From assembly GCA_026545765.1 (NCBI GenBank), contig CM048839.1:19344566-19408565 (forward strand): 64,000 bases of DNA, written 5' to 3'. The translations under genes and the position numbers were made by a program. Source of the DNA: Plantago major (taxonomy: Eukaryota > Streptophyta > Magnoliopsida > Lamiales > Plantaginaceae). Positions 1-11,738 of the stretch are shown piece by piece. How positions within the stretch are numbered: position 1 is the stretch's first letter; every line of letters starts with the position of its first letter. Below the pieces are notes generated by a model. The model searched no databases, was not told the origin of the DNA, and worked only from the letters and a program-made list of their open reading frames with translations.

Positions 1-1374
1 ATCAGGCGTTTTCCTCCGTGCAAATTCTGTGATGAATTAGATGAACAAATCACTTTACCATAGACCAATTATGAATCAGCTAGCAATAATTAATCTCTTT
101 GTCACTCTTAAAGAAACAATTATTTATTTTAATCACACTATCACCTGCCCTAGTATACATTGTCAAAGATTGCCTTAGGAAATGAGGAAATGAAGAAGTG
201 GACTAATTAAATAATTTAATAAATAGGACTGTCCTGCTTGGGGTGTAAATGCACGGAACGTTCGTAAAAAAATCGTGAAAATATTCGGTTAACGATCAGT
301 TCGTGTTATTTCATCAAACTTAAAAAATTAATGACATTTTTGTTGTATAGACGAACCTAACACGAACAGTTCACAAACAAGGGTTGTTACGGTATTTATT
401 AATAGTTCTTTCAATAAAATGAAATAACTAAATTAAAATTTTCAAACACTAAAACTTCTGTTATTATAATTTTAAACTGCATTTTGAATAATATATCAAA
501 CACTGCTAACTTTTACTTAAAATTAAGTTTAATCAACTTTTAGCAAAAGCAAGTAAAAAATCGTTGCAAACACACACTAAATGTGATCCACTTGCATTTG
601 GGGATATGTGCATATTATTACGTTACTCTTGAAATCGACGATATTTGTAGTTCCATATCTATATCTAAAATTGATATCCTTGGCCTGGTAAGATAATAGT
701 TCTACTACTGTTATCATTATTCAACTTGACCAGTCCAAATAATCTCAAGAAAAATGCACTTAATTAGTTAGCTAGTCATCGTTAAGATCCAAAGTGTATC
801 TTCCCAATCCTATCTCTAATCACGTGTGTGTCAACAATTGGAACATTTGTTTGCGTGAAAGTGAGTAAATATGATCGAGGCAGTTGAACACAGGTCAGTG
901 TCGGTTATATAGCAGTTAGAATTAGTTAGTCGTTGGTTTGAACTATTCTCCATAAATCTGGATTGCTTGTCGGCTAACCCAACCACGTGTCACCCTATCT
1001 ATTCATTTTTCGTTGATTGGGGAAAACTAATTTTCCTCCGCCGTGGTCGGTAGTGCTGGGTCCCAGTAGTAACCACCGCCCATTAATGCCGGGAACTAGG
1101 TGGCGATAATTTTGATATTAACTTATCAATTTATCAACTGTAGTTTTCCCAGGCCCAGCTAAGGGCGCCCGCCCGCACAGGGCTCACCAAGTCAGGGGGT
1201 TCCATATTTCTTATGTATAATAGTATATTGATATGTATTAAATGTCAATTAATGCAATATTGGTAGTGTAGCCTAGTGGTCATAAGTTTTGGTTAATGCC
1301 TCTTTCCTGTAAATAAAGGTTATCTTGTTGGATCATTTTCATTAACATTGTTTTTTCTTTTCCCTTTAGCCTCT
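1..1374. other. Intergenic AT-rich DNA, no gene recognised
   Basis: No reading frame here has recognisable protein similarity. Positions about 240-400 contain a 'gtgtaaatg' start followed by many gaac/cgtt words (ttcgtgtt, cgaacagttc), which resembles a common plant dispersed repeat and echoes 39800-40090. Positions about 1020-1200 are clearly more GC-rich than the surroundings but carry no open frame or RNA fold that I recognise. Confidence 0.5.
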
Positions 1375-2256
1375 GCATGGTTTAAGGGATTCCGAGGAAA
1401 AAGAAAAGAATTTGGAGGAAAATTAAATTCCTTGGGAAAATGTTGAAGGAAAATAATCATTTTCCCTTGTTTATGTTGTTTGGTAATTTTTCAGATTTCC
1501 AGGAAAATAGACAGTTAATTTTGTGCCATAATTTTGTTTGTAAAATTTTTCGTGAATTTCTTTTGACTTTTTTGAACTCTTTTTTTTTTTTTTCTCTTTT
1601 CTTTTTTGATCTTTTGTTTTTTTCTAAACGGTGAATATTTAAATTTTCGAGTACAAAATCAAGATCAATATTTGACCAACATATATTTTTTAATTACATA
1701 CAAACAGTGAAATTATTAAAACGGATCTTCAAATTAATTATAATGGGTGAAAAGAATTGGAAAATTGTGAGTATACGTAATAAGATTAAATAGAGTAATG
1801 TAATTTGAATTGGTTTGTATCTGAATATTTTATTTTTTATTTTTTCAAAGAATCAGTAAATAGTATAAATGCGTAATTTGTACTCTGGTGGGGAGTATCT
1901 ATATTTATCACTATATATCAACTATGGTTATAGAACTTGCTAATAAAGCAAAGATATTAACGAGTTTAATGAATGTTATAAATAAAATGATTTGTATACA
2001 AATGTATAGATTAATGCTAATAAAAATTATTTTTAGATTAAATATATTATTTTCAGTAAATATTAGTTTTGTAAAAAAATTAGATATAAAGAGATAAGAA
2101 TTTGTATTTTTTTTTTTTTTTTTTGTCTTTTCCACACTTTCCAGGTTTTCCTACATTTTCCTTTCCACTGTTTTCATTTTCCATTGAAACAAACATGGGA
2201 AAAGTACATTTTCCTTCATTTTCTTTTCTTTTCTCCTGAAATCCCTTAAACCATGC
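1375..2256. mobile_element. 882-bp nonautonomous TIR element
   Basis: The left end gcatggtttaagggatt (1375-1391) is repeated exactly as its reverse complement at the right end, finishing at 2256. This gives a perfect 17-bp terminal inverted repeat, after which similarity weakens. The interior is AT-rich with long T tracts and has no coding potential. The word agcct flanks both sides (1367-1371 and 2259-2263), suggesting but not proving a target-site duplication. The superfamily is uncertain; hAT or Mutator is possible. Confidence 0.6.
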
Positions 2257-3120
2257 AAAGCCTTACTTCTTTCTGTTTCTTTTCAAAATTAACTCCTTTA
2301 CCTTTTCGTTTCACATGTTAGATGTATCTTTTTATAATAATGTTATGCAAATTAAATAAATCTTTAGAAAATATGTTTCTTCGGTTGGTATTTACATTTT
2401 TGGAACACCATTTTTTTAGACCAATAATGTGTTTTTTTTTTTTGTTATATTATTCAGCGGCGGAGATAGTATTAATGTGTGACTCATGTTTAAATTGTTT
2501 GATTTCTTCAAAATTTTAAGTATATCATTTTACTTATATTTTAATATAATATTTACAAATAGGATTTTGTTTTTTTCATTATATAAATATATATATACAA
2601 GTAAAAATATTTATTTACACATTTTTAAATATTGTGTTTTATTTCCATTATAAAAAAAATAAAAAATATACTATACTATTATTCGGGCCCTAGTTTAAAC
2701 TGTGGCACAGGGCCCCTGAAATCTCCGATACGGCTCTGGTTTTCTTAGATCATGTTATGTTTCGTAAATAGTAATACTCTAATATCACTGGTGCACCAAA
2801 TAATGTCACGCGGTTATGTTACTAGAGTTTAAAATCGTAGGGCCCTGAATTTTACTTCGTTGAACTAGAAGGCCTCACTTTCATACACCGACTAATATCA
2901 TATTTAATTAATTAATTAATTAATTAAATGTGATGTCAACAATATAAAAATATAATAAAGTAAATTTTTTTATTGAATTCGTTTCCTTATAATTAGTAAA
3001 TCTACACCCCAACTGTCTCAATTAACTAAAGAATTCACTACTCGGTAATTTTAGGATTCTGCATGACATGTATAAGAAGAATTTCTTATTTTTTACATAA
3101 AATACGACATAAACATGTTC

Positions 3121-3324
3121 TTAAACTAAATCAGCTTCACGCAACAAATTCATCGCACTTGGAGGTGCGTCCCGGAACTCATACTTAGTGCACAGTTCAT
3201 GGCCCATTTTAGCTAGTTGATCGGAGAATAAGTTAATTGAAAATCTTGTTGGTGACCCATTTTCCTCAACGATAAGAAAATCCACATGTACAAGACGTAT
3301 AAATCTAGTGAGTGTAGCAAACAA
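3121..3324 (-). pseudogene. Unidentified protein-like fragment
   Basis: A minus-strand frame of 67 codons ends in a stop. Its composition looks more protein-like than its neighbours (for example QLAKMGHELCTKYEF and APPSAMNLLREADLV), and its GC content is higher than the flanking DNA. It could be the 3' end of a coding exon carried in by a transposon, or a decayed gene. I do not recognise the family and assign no function. Upstream exons were looked for on the same strand to about 3.6 kb and not found. Confidence 0.25.
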
Positions 3325-3377
3325 TTGGGGATAAAATGCCTAAGGTTTTTCTCATTTTAATTATAACTATTTTTTTT

Positions 3378-3571
3378 CGAACTTTGACCGTAAATTACTC
3401 GCAAATTATACGATACAAAAATATAATAAAATTATATTATGAAAATAAATCAAGTATATTTTACTAATATAACTTTATTTTATACTTTTGCGAATAATTT
3501 AAGAGTAATTTACGGTCAAAATTTCTTTAAAAAGTCAACCTATGAAGTTTTTATTACAACGGAGGGAGTAC
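3378..3571. mobile_element. Fold-back MITE fragment (Stowaway-like)
   Basis: tttgaccgtaaattactc near 3383 recurs as its reverse complement near 3503-3520, giving a fold-back stem. The right end reads cggagggagta, the usual edge of plant Stowaway-like MITEs. The matching ctccctccg left end is absent, so the copy is truncated or diverged. Confidence 0.5.
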
Positions 3572-5460
3572 TACAATAATTTCAAAAGCTCTAAATGCAG
3601 ACTATAGAATATATATTATAGATTTAAAAATATGTGGAATAGTTCTTGTGCATAAGAAATAGTAGATTTGAGTAAATATCATGAGAAAGGTTTTAAAAAC
3701 AAAAGGACACCGACAGAATTAAGGGCCTACAAGTAATATATGACAAACCACAATGAAAGGTTAACGTCAAAAAGCATGATATTGCAAGTTTACAACAGTA
3801 GAATGGAAAAGCACGCGCGGTGGAGAATAGCCGACTATGCTTTTCAGTTTTAAGTATGTATCGATTTGTTCTTATGTTATTGGAGGTGCATTTATTAACT
3901 CAACGGATAAATTATTTTGATTAGACTTGTTTTTTATTTTTGAAGAGGCAAAATTATCAATATTGAAGAACATTTACCCGGGCACAAGAAACGCTCGGGG
4001 AATACACCTCAAAAGTTAGATATATCCTACCAATTACAAGTACCATCACAACCTTTGCATAACAAGGAGAAACAAAAGAAGAGAATATCCAGCCAAAGGG
4101 AACCGTGCTGACATCATCACCAAAAAGTCACCACCGCGCTCAGCCGCTCACTACATGTTTAACTCTAGTTGTATAATATACTATACCGTAAAATCACTTT
4201 AGTGATTATTGTGTCACAAATTTTTTGGAATACCTTATTTATTGTAATTGCAAATAAGTACCGACATACAGTATGTTGTTAAGAATAATATTGATATTCT
4301 AAAGTAAAACGTCCATATTATTAAGGATCGGATCTATCGCACCCTTTCCATTGTCATTCACCACACACCTTTCCTACATTAGAACCGCCTGTTAAGTTCC
4401 AAGTTAGACTCTGTTCTTTTCATCTGAAAACTCATTAATTTCAGTTCAATTTAGTTCAGGCCTGCTTAGTTATTTTTATCCTACAGTTCAGTTAGTTCTC
4501 GCTAGCTTATGCTTTTATACTACAATTCATTTAATTCCAATTTCGATTCAGCTTTTATTCGATTACATTTGAGCGAATAGATTAGAGCCTTAGCCTGCAT
4601 TTTTCAAAAATGTCTAGTCTGAAAATTATTTATTTAATATGGTAATTCACGTATAACTGGAATCAACGAACGCTATTAATTTCAGCTAATAATGAAGACA
4701 AAAAGATGAACTTCATTGTATAAAATATTTCATTCGATAAGAAAAGATATCATCAGAAAGATATCAGAAAGCTATAACCACTTGCATACATACACAAGAG
4801 TTTAGGCCAGAGTGCATTTGAACCGCACAAACCTAGACTACAACCTTATTGGGTGCAAAATATGCAGTTAGTGTAAAGAATCACCGCACGATATCAAATT
4901 CGTGCGATGCGACCTTTGATTAATTATTCATGTAAAGCACATAATCGGACAACAAATTCCACTTTATAGTGTAAATTCCAGTGTGTTTTTGTAATGCTTA
5001 TTTTGGCTTGTGATTCAATAGTACGAGGTAGTTTTCACAAACCAAACATTAAATTAAAACATTACTTCCTTTCTTCCGGTTAAAATTTTCCGTTTTCACG
5101 TCCGAACAAGTTCTTTTCCATTTTTTAATTCAATTTCAACCATGATATTCAATATGGTCAATTTTCTATCAAGAATAGTTTTTTTTTAATCATTAAAAAT
5201 CAATTGTCCAATTAACTCCAACCAACTAGCATTATTTTATAGTAAAAGTAATAGAAACATATTTTGTTGATCAGAAAAATAAACAAATTAAAAGCTTATT
5301 ATAAGATGTAACGAGTAAAAATGAATCCATAAGTACTTCCAACCCAATAAGTTCATGTGCAAACTTGTATAAAAATGACCGTTTTCCCGTATTATACTTC
5401 ACCCCTGATCTAAATTAAAATGATGGGTAACTAAAGTTGTCCATGTGAAGAAGGGAAGGG

Positions 5461-5536
5461 AGTACAACCCAGCATTATATTTAAAGTATTTTTAAGGGAG
5501 TACAACCCAGCATTATATTTAAAGTATTCTTTCTCC
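5461..5536. repeat. Two-copy 38-bp tandem duplication
   Basis: agtacaacccagcattatat begins at 5461 and again at 5499. The two 38-bp units are nearly identical, so this is a recent local duplication. Confidence 0.85.
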
Positions 5537-5716
5537 TTTGCTTGTATATCTGGCGAGAAACTATTATATGCCCTCTTGTTCCACTTTATCCAGAAGACTC
5601 GGTGCTTCACTTGAGAGTTGGAGTGAACTTGCGCACGTTCTTGCAAAATAAAACAAGTTGCCATTGTCAAAAACAAATAAATCGACAGAATATCTAAATA
5701 TTCCCTCATACTCCTT

Positions 5717-5837
5717 CCGTTCCGAATAAATCTTTCCATTTTAACTTTGACCGGTCAACTGCCTTCGACTTTGACCGCGAATTACTTTTATTACATTTTT
5801 ATTATATGATTTTATTAAATTATTTATTACTATAGTT
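5717..5837. mobile_element. Left half of a Stowaway-like MITE
   Basis: The segment starts ctccttccgttccgaataaa and contains the family-typical tttgaccg words. Its right half is missing because the Harbinger-like element starts at about 5838. Confidence 0.45.
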
Positions 5838-7463
5838 TAAAAGTCTGTTTGGTTTGAGGGGTTTTTGGGGGGGTTTTGTCCAAATACCCTCAATAATCCA
5901 GTTTGGTTACCTTTTTGTCGGCCTGAAAAAATGGATTATTTGAAATAATCCAATTTCTCCAGCCCGCCTCAAGCCCTCAAATTTGTACATGAATAATCTA
6001 ATTTCAAATACCTTCTATGAGGAGGTATTTACTTTTGAATTATATTTTTCCTCGTGAAATGTCTAATTTTATACAAACTTCCCATTAATTATTAAATATG
6101 TCATCCCAATCCAAGAACACCCACTTTTTTTTTCTTCCTAATTTTCACCTTCCATTTCTTCTTTTGTATTTTCCTAGTTTTGCACTCTTTCTTTTTCATT
6201 TTTTCCGTTTCCTAGTTTCCACCTTCATTTTTTTTTCCCTTATGGTTTCCTAGTTTTGCACCCCCTTTCTTTTCATTTTGAGCCCCTGTAATCTTTATTT
6301 CTCTTTTCTATGCATTTACTTATTAGACAATATTTTCCTTTTATACTTTTGTTTTTTGGCGTAGTTTATGTATTTACATCAAAATTAATTTCGTCTGTTT
6401 AATGGTATAACCAACTTTTTAAAATAATGATTAAATAAAACAATACTAATAATTAAAAAAAATTGGTTAGCATTGCTTACGAGAATAACGATGATAATTT
6501 AGAGTTGTCGGTTTAAGAACGTTTTTTCTTCATCATTTTTTGAAAAAATATTCTAGCATATTAAATATGTGCAAATTTTGACAGAATATAGGCGAAGTAT
6601 ATATGTGTTTTGAATACAAAATATGCATCGTTAATTAAATATATGTGGATTTTTTTTTTTACTTTATATATTATAAAAACAACATTTATATAGTTAAAAG
6701 TTTGAGTTTTTATTTGTGCCCTACCTAACCTAAAATCCTGACTCCGTCACTGACTTTGGCGTTTTACATGCTTTAAACTTTTATGTTGAAAATGTAGGAA
6801 AATTTATGTTTAAATGGGATTATAAACATATGCGATGTCGATTTCAATCGACAAAAACAATTATTCTACGCATGAGATGAAAAATATGGGATTATAAATT
6901 TCACCCATATGAAATATCGATGTTATAAGGAAATATTTATTTCGTTAAGATAATTGTTACACAGATTAGAAACAATATCTATAAACTAAATTTTAATGGT
7001 CAAGTCACATAAACTAAAAATCGATGCCAAAGTTATCAACAATGACAACGTAACTATGGATGCAATAATTTCAAAGATTTTCGGATAATATTGTATACGA
7101 AATTCATAAGATCAAAATTCCAGAATTTCCCGATTAAACATGTGAAGGTGGTAAAAATTTGCTTCCCCAAATTTATGCTCACATGTAATTTTCACTAAAT
7201 CAAATTGGAAATCAAACTCGATTTTTTATACAATAAGTGGAAAAACATAGAGGTATATCAATAATTCCACTTTGTTTTATCCTACTGAATAATCCAAAAT
7301 CCATTCAGAACCAAAATGGATTTTATTGAAAATAATCCAAGTCGTAGAGTCCAACCAAACAAGATTTTTAGGTGAAAATCCTCAAACATAATCCAATTAC
7401 TTAAATGGGTCGAATAATCCAATTTTGCAAAATGAAATACCCCTTTTCAAACCAAACGGGCAA
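5838..7463. mobile_element. Harbinger-like nonautonomous element
   Basis: The left end gtctgtttggtttgag (about 5841) is mirrored at the right end as caaaccaaacgggc (to about 7461), an inverted pair typical of plant PIF/Harbinger elements. A TAA trinucleotide flanks both sides and could be the 3-bp target duplication. Related aataatcca words fill both subterminal zones. No transposase is present. A piece near 6735-6752 (tcctgactccgtcactg) looks like the end of another small element. The right edge lies only 8 bp from Helitron A. Confidence 0.5.
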
Positions 7464-7759
7464 TAAGAGTATCCATCCATCCATATATTATGTAAAGCAC
7501 AAGGGGCTAAACCCCACCAGATTAATTCAATCCTACGTGGAATTTTATGGAATTAGTTGTATTTTAGCCAGTATATATTTCATTGTTATTTTTTGTATGT
7601 TGTCTACACATATAGTTTTTATTAAATACTGTATCATATAACTTTATCTACAAAAATTCGAAAAATATTTTGAACATATATTTGAATTCGTCGTGACAAT
7701 ACGAATCCATAGACACCAATCTTGAATAGTATTATTTCAAGAAATTATTTTATTCATTT

Positions 7760-7800
<41 letters not shown>

Positions 7801-9246
7801 ATAAGATAAAATAAATTAATGAAAATTAAAAATAGGGTATTTATTAAATAAATTCAATCTACGAGAAATTTTGTGGAATTATTTGCATTTTCAACCAGTA
7901 TATCTTCCACTATTTATTTTTGGTATGTTGGCTGCATATATAATTTTTATTATATCTAATATAAATTTATTCTACAAAACTCCGAAAAATATTGTGAACA
8001 TATATTTGAATTCACCGTGACAAGACGAATCTATAGGCACCAATCTAGATTATTATTATTAATTAAATAAATTATTTTATTCACTAAAATAAAATATATA
8101 TTTATTAAAGAAGATAAAATGAAATAATAGAATTTAAAAAATAGAGCATTTATTAAATATTTAATACTCCACCCATCTATTTAACAAGAAATTAATAGAT
8201 ATTTAGATTTTCAATTATAAATTTTGATTCTACGGTTGAGCAAAGTCCGAATAGGGGGGCGAGAATTTTGTTCCATGATGTTGTGCCAGGTTAAACGTGA
8301 GGCTAATGTTTTAGCGCTCAGATTATCAGTTGGGTGTTCTTATATAATATAACTAAAACGTGAGTGTGTCATTATGGCATCTAATTACAAATAATAATAA
8401 AAGTATATTAAGGTAAGTCCAATCGTTGTTTCTGATAACAAATTGTCTTTTTTAGCTAAATTAAGATTTTGGATAGTGCGAATTGATCTGTTCCAATTTG
8501 ATTAAAGAAGATTGAGAAGAAATATTGGTTATCGTTGTTTTTTTTTATTTAATGATGAATTGATTTTGTTGGAATTCGATTAGGGTTTTGAATTTATTGG
8601 AGATGACATATTGAGATTTTTTAATGATGAATTGATTCTGCTGGGGTGATTTAGGGTTTGAAATTTAATTAGAGAAGACAAATTGAATTTTTTTTAATGA
8701 TGAATTGATTTTGTTGGAGTTGCGTTAGGGCTTAGAATTAGAATGAATAAAACATATTGGTTTTTTTTAATTAAAGTCTAATTTACATGCGTATCACAAA
8801 TCGGTTCAATTTAACTTAAATTAAGTACTCAATTGCACAACTCTAATAGTTGTTCACTTATATATATAAATAAATACCAGCATTTACGTAACACACTACG
8901 TGTGTTAAGGGTTTTTATATAAACCAATGAATTTATGATTGAAAAAAAAAGAGAATACATTGAAAAATAATAAATAAAAGGGAGAAACTTACGCCAATGG
9001 GATTCGAACCCTGCACCTTCTACTGAAACAATGACACATGTACGACCATATTCAAATTGAATTAGTAAGATCAACGGATGAGATTTAAATTGAATTACAA
9101 ACTTAGTGAAACTTTTTGAATTATTATACTACTTTGAATATCCTGTCATATATAAAGTTGATGGCTAAATCCACCAGATCCATTCAAATTCCAGCCATTC
9201 TACGTGAAATGTTGATACAGTTGAGCAGAGTCTGAATAGGGGGACG

Positions 9247-9501
9247 TATTAGTGTTGTTGCTAGGGATCATGAGGGCAATGCTATTGCTTGGTGATTTTT
9301 TTTTAATGTCTTATGGTTGCTGAAAATGCGGAAGGTTGGCCAGTCAAATTAAGAACAAAATTTGTTCGAGATTTTGAGTGGCAACATGTAGTAATTGAAA
9401 GAGATTGTTCTTTGGTAATTAGATCTCTTAAATCGACAAATTTTAGCTTTGCTCCTTTATTTCACTTTTCAAAAAAATTCATGTACTTGATGGAGAATTA
9501 A
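9247..9501 (+). pseudogene. RNase H-like (RVT_3) gene fragment carried by Helitron A
   Basis: Near 9255-9295 the frame reads like 'VVARDHEGNAIAW', the first strand of plant RVT_3 RNase H folds. From 9313 it reads MVAENAEGWP...DFEWQHVVIERDCSLVIRSLK, the AEaeAl and E-D-S part of the same fold. Between them the frame is interrupted, and the C-terminal part is absent. The same fragment occurs in Helitron B at 44747-45075, so it was captured before the two copies parted. The source may be a host RVT_3 gene or a LINE. Confidence 0.5.
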
Positions 9502-9861
9502 GCTTTGTCAAGTTAAACGTGAGGGTAACGTTTTAGCACATATATTATCGGTGTTCTTATGATGATGTTGGTTTGGTATATTTGTATTATCTACACCAAG
9601 ATCGTTTTAGCATATATTGTTATAGTGGTATATATGTTACTACACATGCTTTTTTCAGTTCCAGGATATAGAAGATGGTTCTCTTCTCTACGGTCTTTGT
9701 CCGGAAGGACTTGTTCTATCCAACCCGAATTCAAACCCGTGCAAAATAATGATATTCAGGTCCGGCCTAGCATATACTCGAACCCGTTCCACACCTTTGT
9801 TACAATACCCCAGCACATCATTTTATGATTAAGTTAGTAAAAAGTACATTTTTCTCCGGCG

Positions 9862-10110
9862 GTTGGGGGGGGGGGGGGGGGGCTGCATATACTCTTTAGG
9901 TGGGGAAACTCTCTTTGATCTTCACTCTACTTTCTTGATCCATAACGGGCCTGGGGAACTGATACTCTCTAGGTGGGGAAACTCAATTCGAGCTTCTCTC
10001 TACTTTCTTAATCTCCATAACGAACCGGGGGAGGGGGGATCAGCTTATACTCTCTGGGTGGGTGGGTGGTGTCTAGCAAGTACTCTTGGGGGGGGGGGGG
10101 GGGGGAACAA
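9862..10110. repeat. G-rich minisatellite inside Helitron A
   Basis: About three units of roughly 80-90 bp share 'tactctctaggtggggaaac', 'tactttcttgatcc' and 'ataacgggcc' words. They are separated or bounded by G homopolymers (17 or more G near 9868 and near 10088). The same array, as its complement, is in Helitron B at 42790-43105. Confidence 0.7.
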
Positions 10111-10697
10111 CCGTACCATGTGAAATTATATTTGTAAAATAATAATTTTTGTGTCTTTGGTGGGGTGACATACCACCGCGGGGTTGTTAGGAACCAGTGG
10201 GTTGGGAGAAAAAAAAACAACTGTAATATGTGAAATCAAGTTTGTATAATATTTTTTTGTGTGTGTTGTGGGGTGATACATGGCATGAGGTTGTTTGGAA
10301 CAACCCTATTGATTGTATATACTTTTGTATTTTATTTTGGTTTCGTTTGAGGGATAATTGTTTTAAAAAAACATGTTTTTTTTAATAAGCTAATTATATT
10401 ACATGGGCTCACCCGTGATCGAACCTCTTGCATATAAAAGTTTTTAAAAAAACATGTGCCTGTTACTAATTAACAGGTTGGGTACGGTAGGGCCCTATTT
10501 TTACATTTTCTATAGTTAACATAATAAACACTCAATGATATAATATTGAATGAAGAAGTACTACCGACCGACACCATGATCAACGTTATTCACATAAATT
10601 TAACTACCTTATTTTTTCGATTAATTTATTTTAACATCCCTTTCTATTTATTATTAAAAGTCAACTATACCGTGACATCGCCACGGGTTAGTACTAG

Positions 10698-11161
10698 TTT
10701 TGGAATGGAGGGAGTATTACGTACACTAGTTAATTAGTATCCGAAATGAATTGCTTGCTATTTGCTAATGTCATCCATACATGCAGATCGATTCTTGGTA
10801 CATAATATCTCAAGATAATTAGAAATTTAGAACGCGAATCTAGAAATAGTCACTAATTGCTAGTAAGTTAAGTTATAATAGCGTTTTTAAATACATACTG
10901 AAAAACTTATCTGAAAAATGTGAGGTCCAAAAACTTTTTCATCTATAATAACGTTTTTAAATACATACTCCATTCCTCATCCGTAGCTAAGTCTATGTAT
11001 CATAATTATAACACCAATTTTTCTCTTATTGCAAGGGAAGGGACCAATCTACACTATTGGCTATAGTACCACTTGTCAACATACACTCCTTTCAAACTCA
11101 TTTAACATAAAATGAGTAAAGAAATCTTCTCGGTGAAAATGACAAATTGGATAAAATATTA
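10698..11161. other. Intergenic, upstream of raffinose synthase
   Basis: AT-rich spacer. The words aataacgtttttaaatacatact occur twice (near 10878 and 10949), a small direct repeat. No gene is visible. Confidence 0.4.
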
Positions 11162-11404
11162 CTCCCTCCATTATTTTTAAAGGTATACTTTTTACCATTT
11201 CCAGAGTTTTTTTTAAAGGTTAACGTTTCCCTTTTTGGAAACCCACTATCTCTACTTATTAATTTTTTATCACTCTATTTCCTACTTTATCTATACTCTC
11301 TCACTTTTATATTATCTCTCTTACTTTTTAACTTGCACTTACCATTTTATTCAATATTCATTAAAATTCACTCAAAACCAAATGATAAACCTGAAAGGAG
11401 GGAG
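11162..11404. mobile_element. Stowaway-type MITE in the raffinose synthase promoter
   Basis: TA/ctccctcc at 11160-11169 and ggagggag/TA at 11397-11406 give the TA target duplication and the terminal inverted repeat of Stowaway MITEs. The 243-bp interior is AT-rich. It ends 75 bp before the nearest TATA-like box of the next gene. Confidence 0.75.
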
Positions 11405-11479
11405 TAAATCCTTAAAACTGCCCCCCCCCCCCCCAAACCGAAACTCCCACCTCACCTTCCTTGCACAAACTGTTTTGCC

Positions 11480-11606
11480 TATAAATCCCCCATTTCACAA
11501 CATCACAATTTTCATTCCTCTTAAACCAAAACAAACTCCTTATCCAATCAAGAAAAAGAAGATCCCATTCCGTTTGTAGATTCCATTTTCGTGAACTGTA
11601 TATAAC
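11480..11606 (+). promoter_or_regulatory. Core promoter candidates of raffinose synthase
   Basis: Two TATA-like boxes precede the ATG at 11739: tataaat at 11480 (leader about 225 nt) and tatataa at 11599 (leader about 105 nt). A C tract lies at about 11421-11434. Sequence alone does not say which box is used. Confidence 0.4.
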
Positions 11607-11738
11607 ACTCTACTACCTATTTTGATCTACATAAGCACCATTTGACCTCTCATTCCTTCACACATAAACCTCGAACTCTTGCTTTCTTGAAATCTAACTT
11701 TTAAAATCTTGTGCTTTTATTTTTTTGCACTAGTAACA

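Larger units (their letters stand above)
2257..5716. other. Intergenic repeat-rich DNA
   Basis: AT-rich and gene-poor. Positions 2453-2740 begin with gcggcggagat and end with atctccgatacgg, an imperfect inverted pair typical of short plant DNA elements whose ends read 'cggagcc'. A (ATTA)n run sits near 2911-2927. Apart from the protein-like fragment at 3121-3324, the fold-back at 3378-3571 and the small duplication at 5461-5536, nothing was recognised. Confidence 0.4.
7472..10697 (+). mobile_element. Helitron A, nonautonomous, 3.2 kb
   Basis: The 5' end is an A followed by TCCATCC at 7472. The 3' end has a short hairpin, CCGTG-acatcgC-CACGG (10670-10686), then CTAG at 10694-10697 and a host T. 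That is the A/TC...CTAG/T layout of plant Helitrons, with no target duplication. The same 5' and 3' ends occur in Helitron B in reverse orientation. The 5' part holds two copies of an about 326-bp unit (from about 7526 and about 7852). The middle carries an RNase H-like fragment and the 3' part a G-rich minisatellite. No Rep/helicase gene is present, so any movement would have needed a helper. Confidence 0.7.

Noticed and set aside
1440-2135. Short Phe/Leu/Ile-rich frames on both strands
   Set aside because: They are AT-rich chance frames inside the 882-bp TIR element, with no similarity to any family.
9000-9025. tRNA-like B box (minus strand ggttcgaatccc)
   Set aside because: No A box at a proper distance and no cloverleaf; it lies inside Helitron A, so it is not a tRNA gene and only weakly SINE-like.
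9863-10220. Gly/Pro-rich frames around poly-G and poly-C tracts
   Set aside because: Low-complexity by-products of the Helitron minisatellite.
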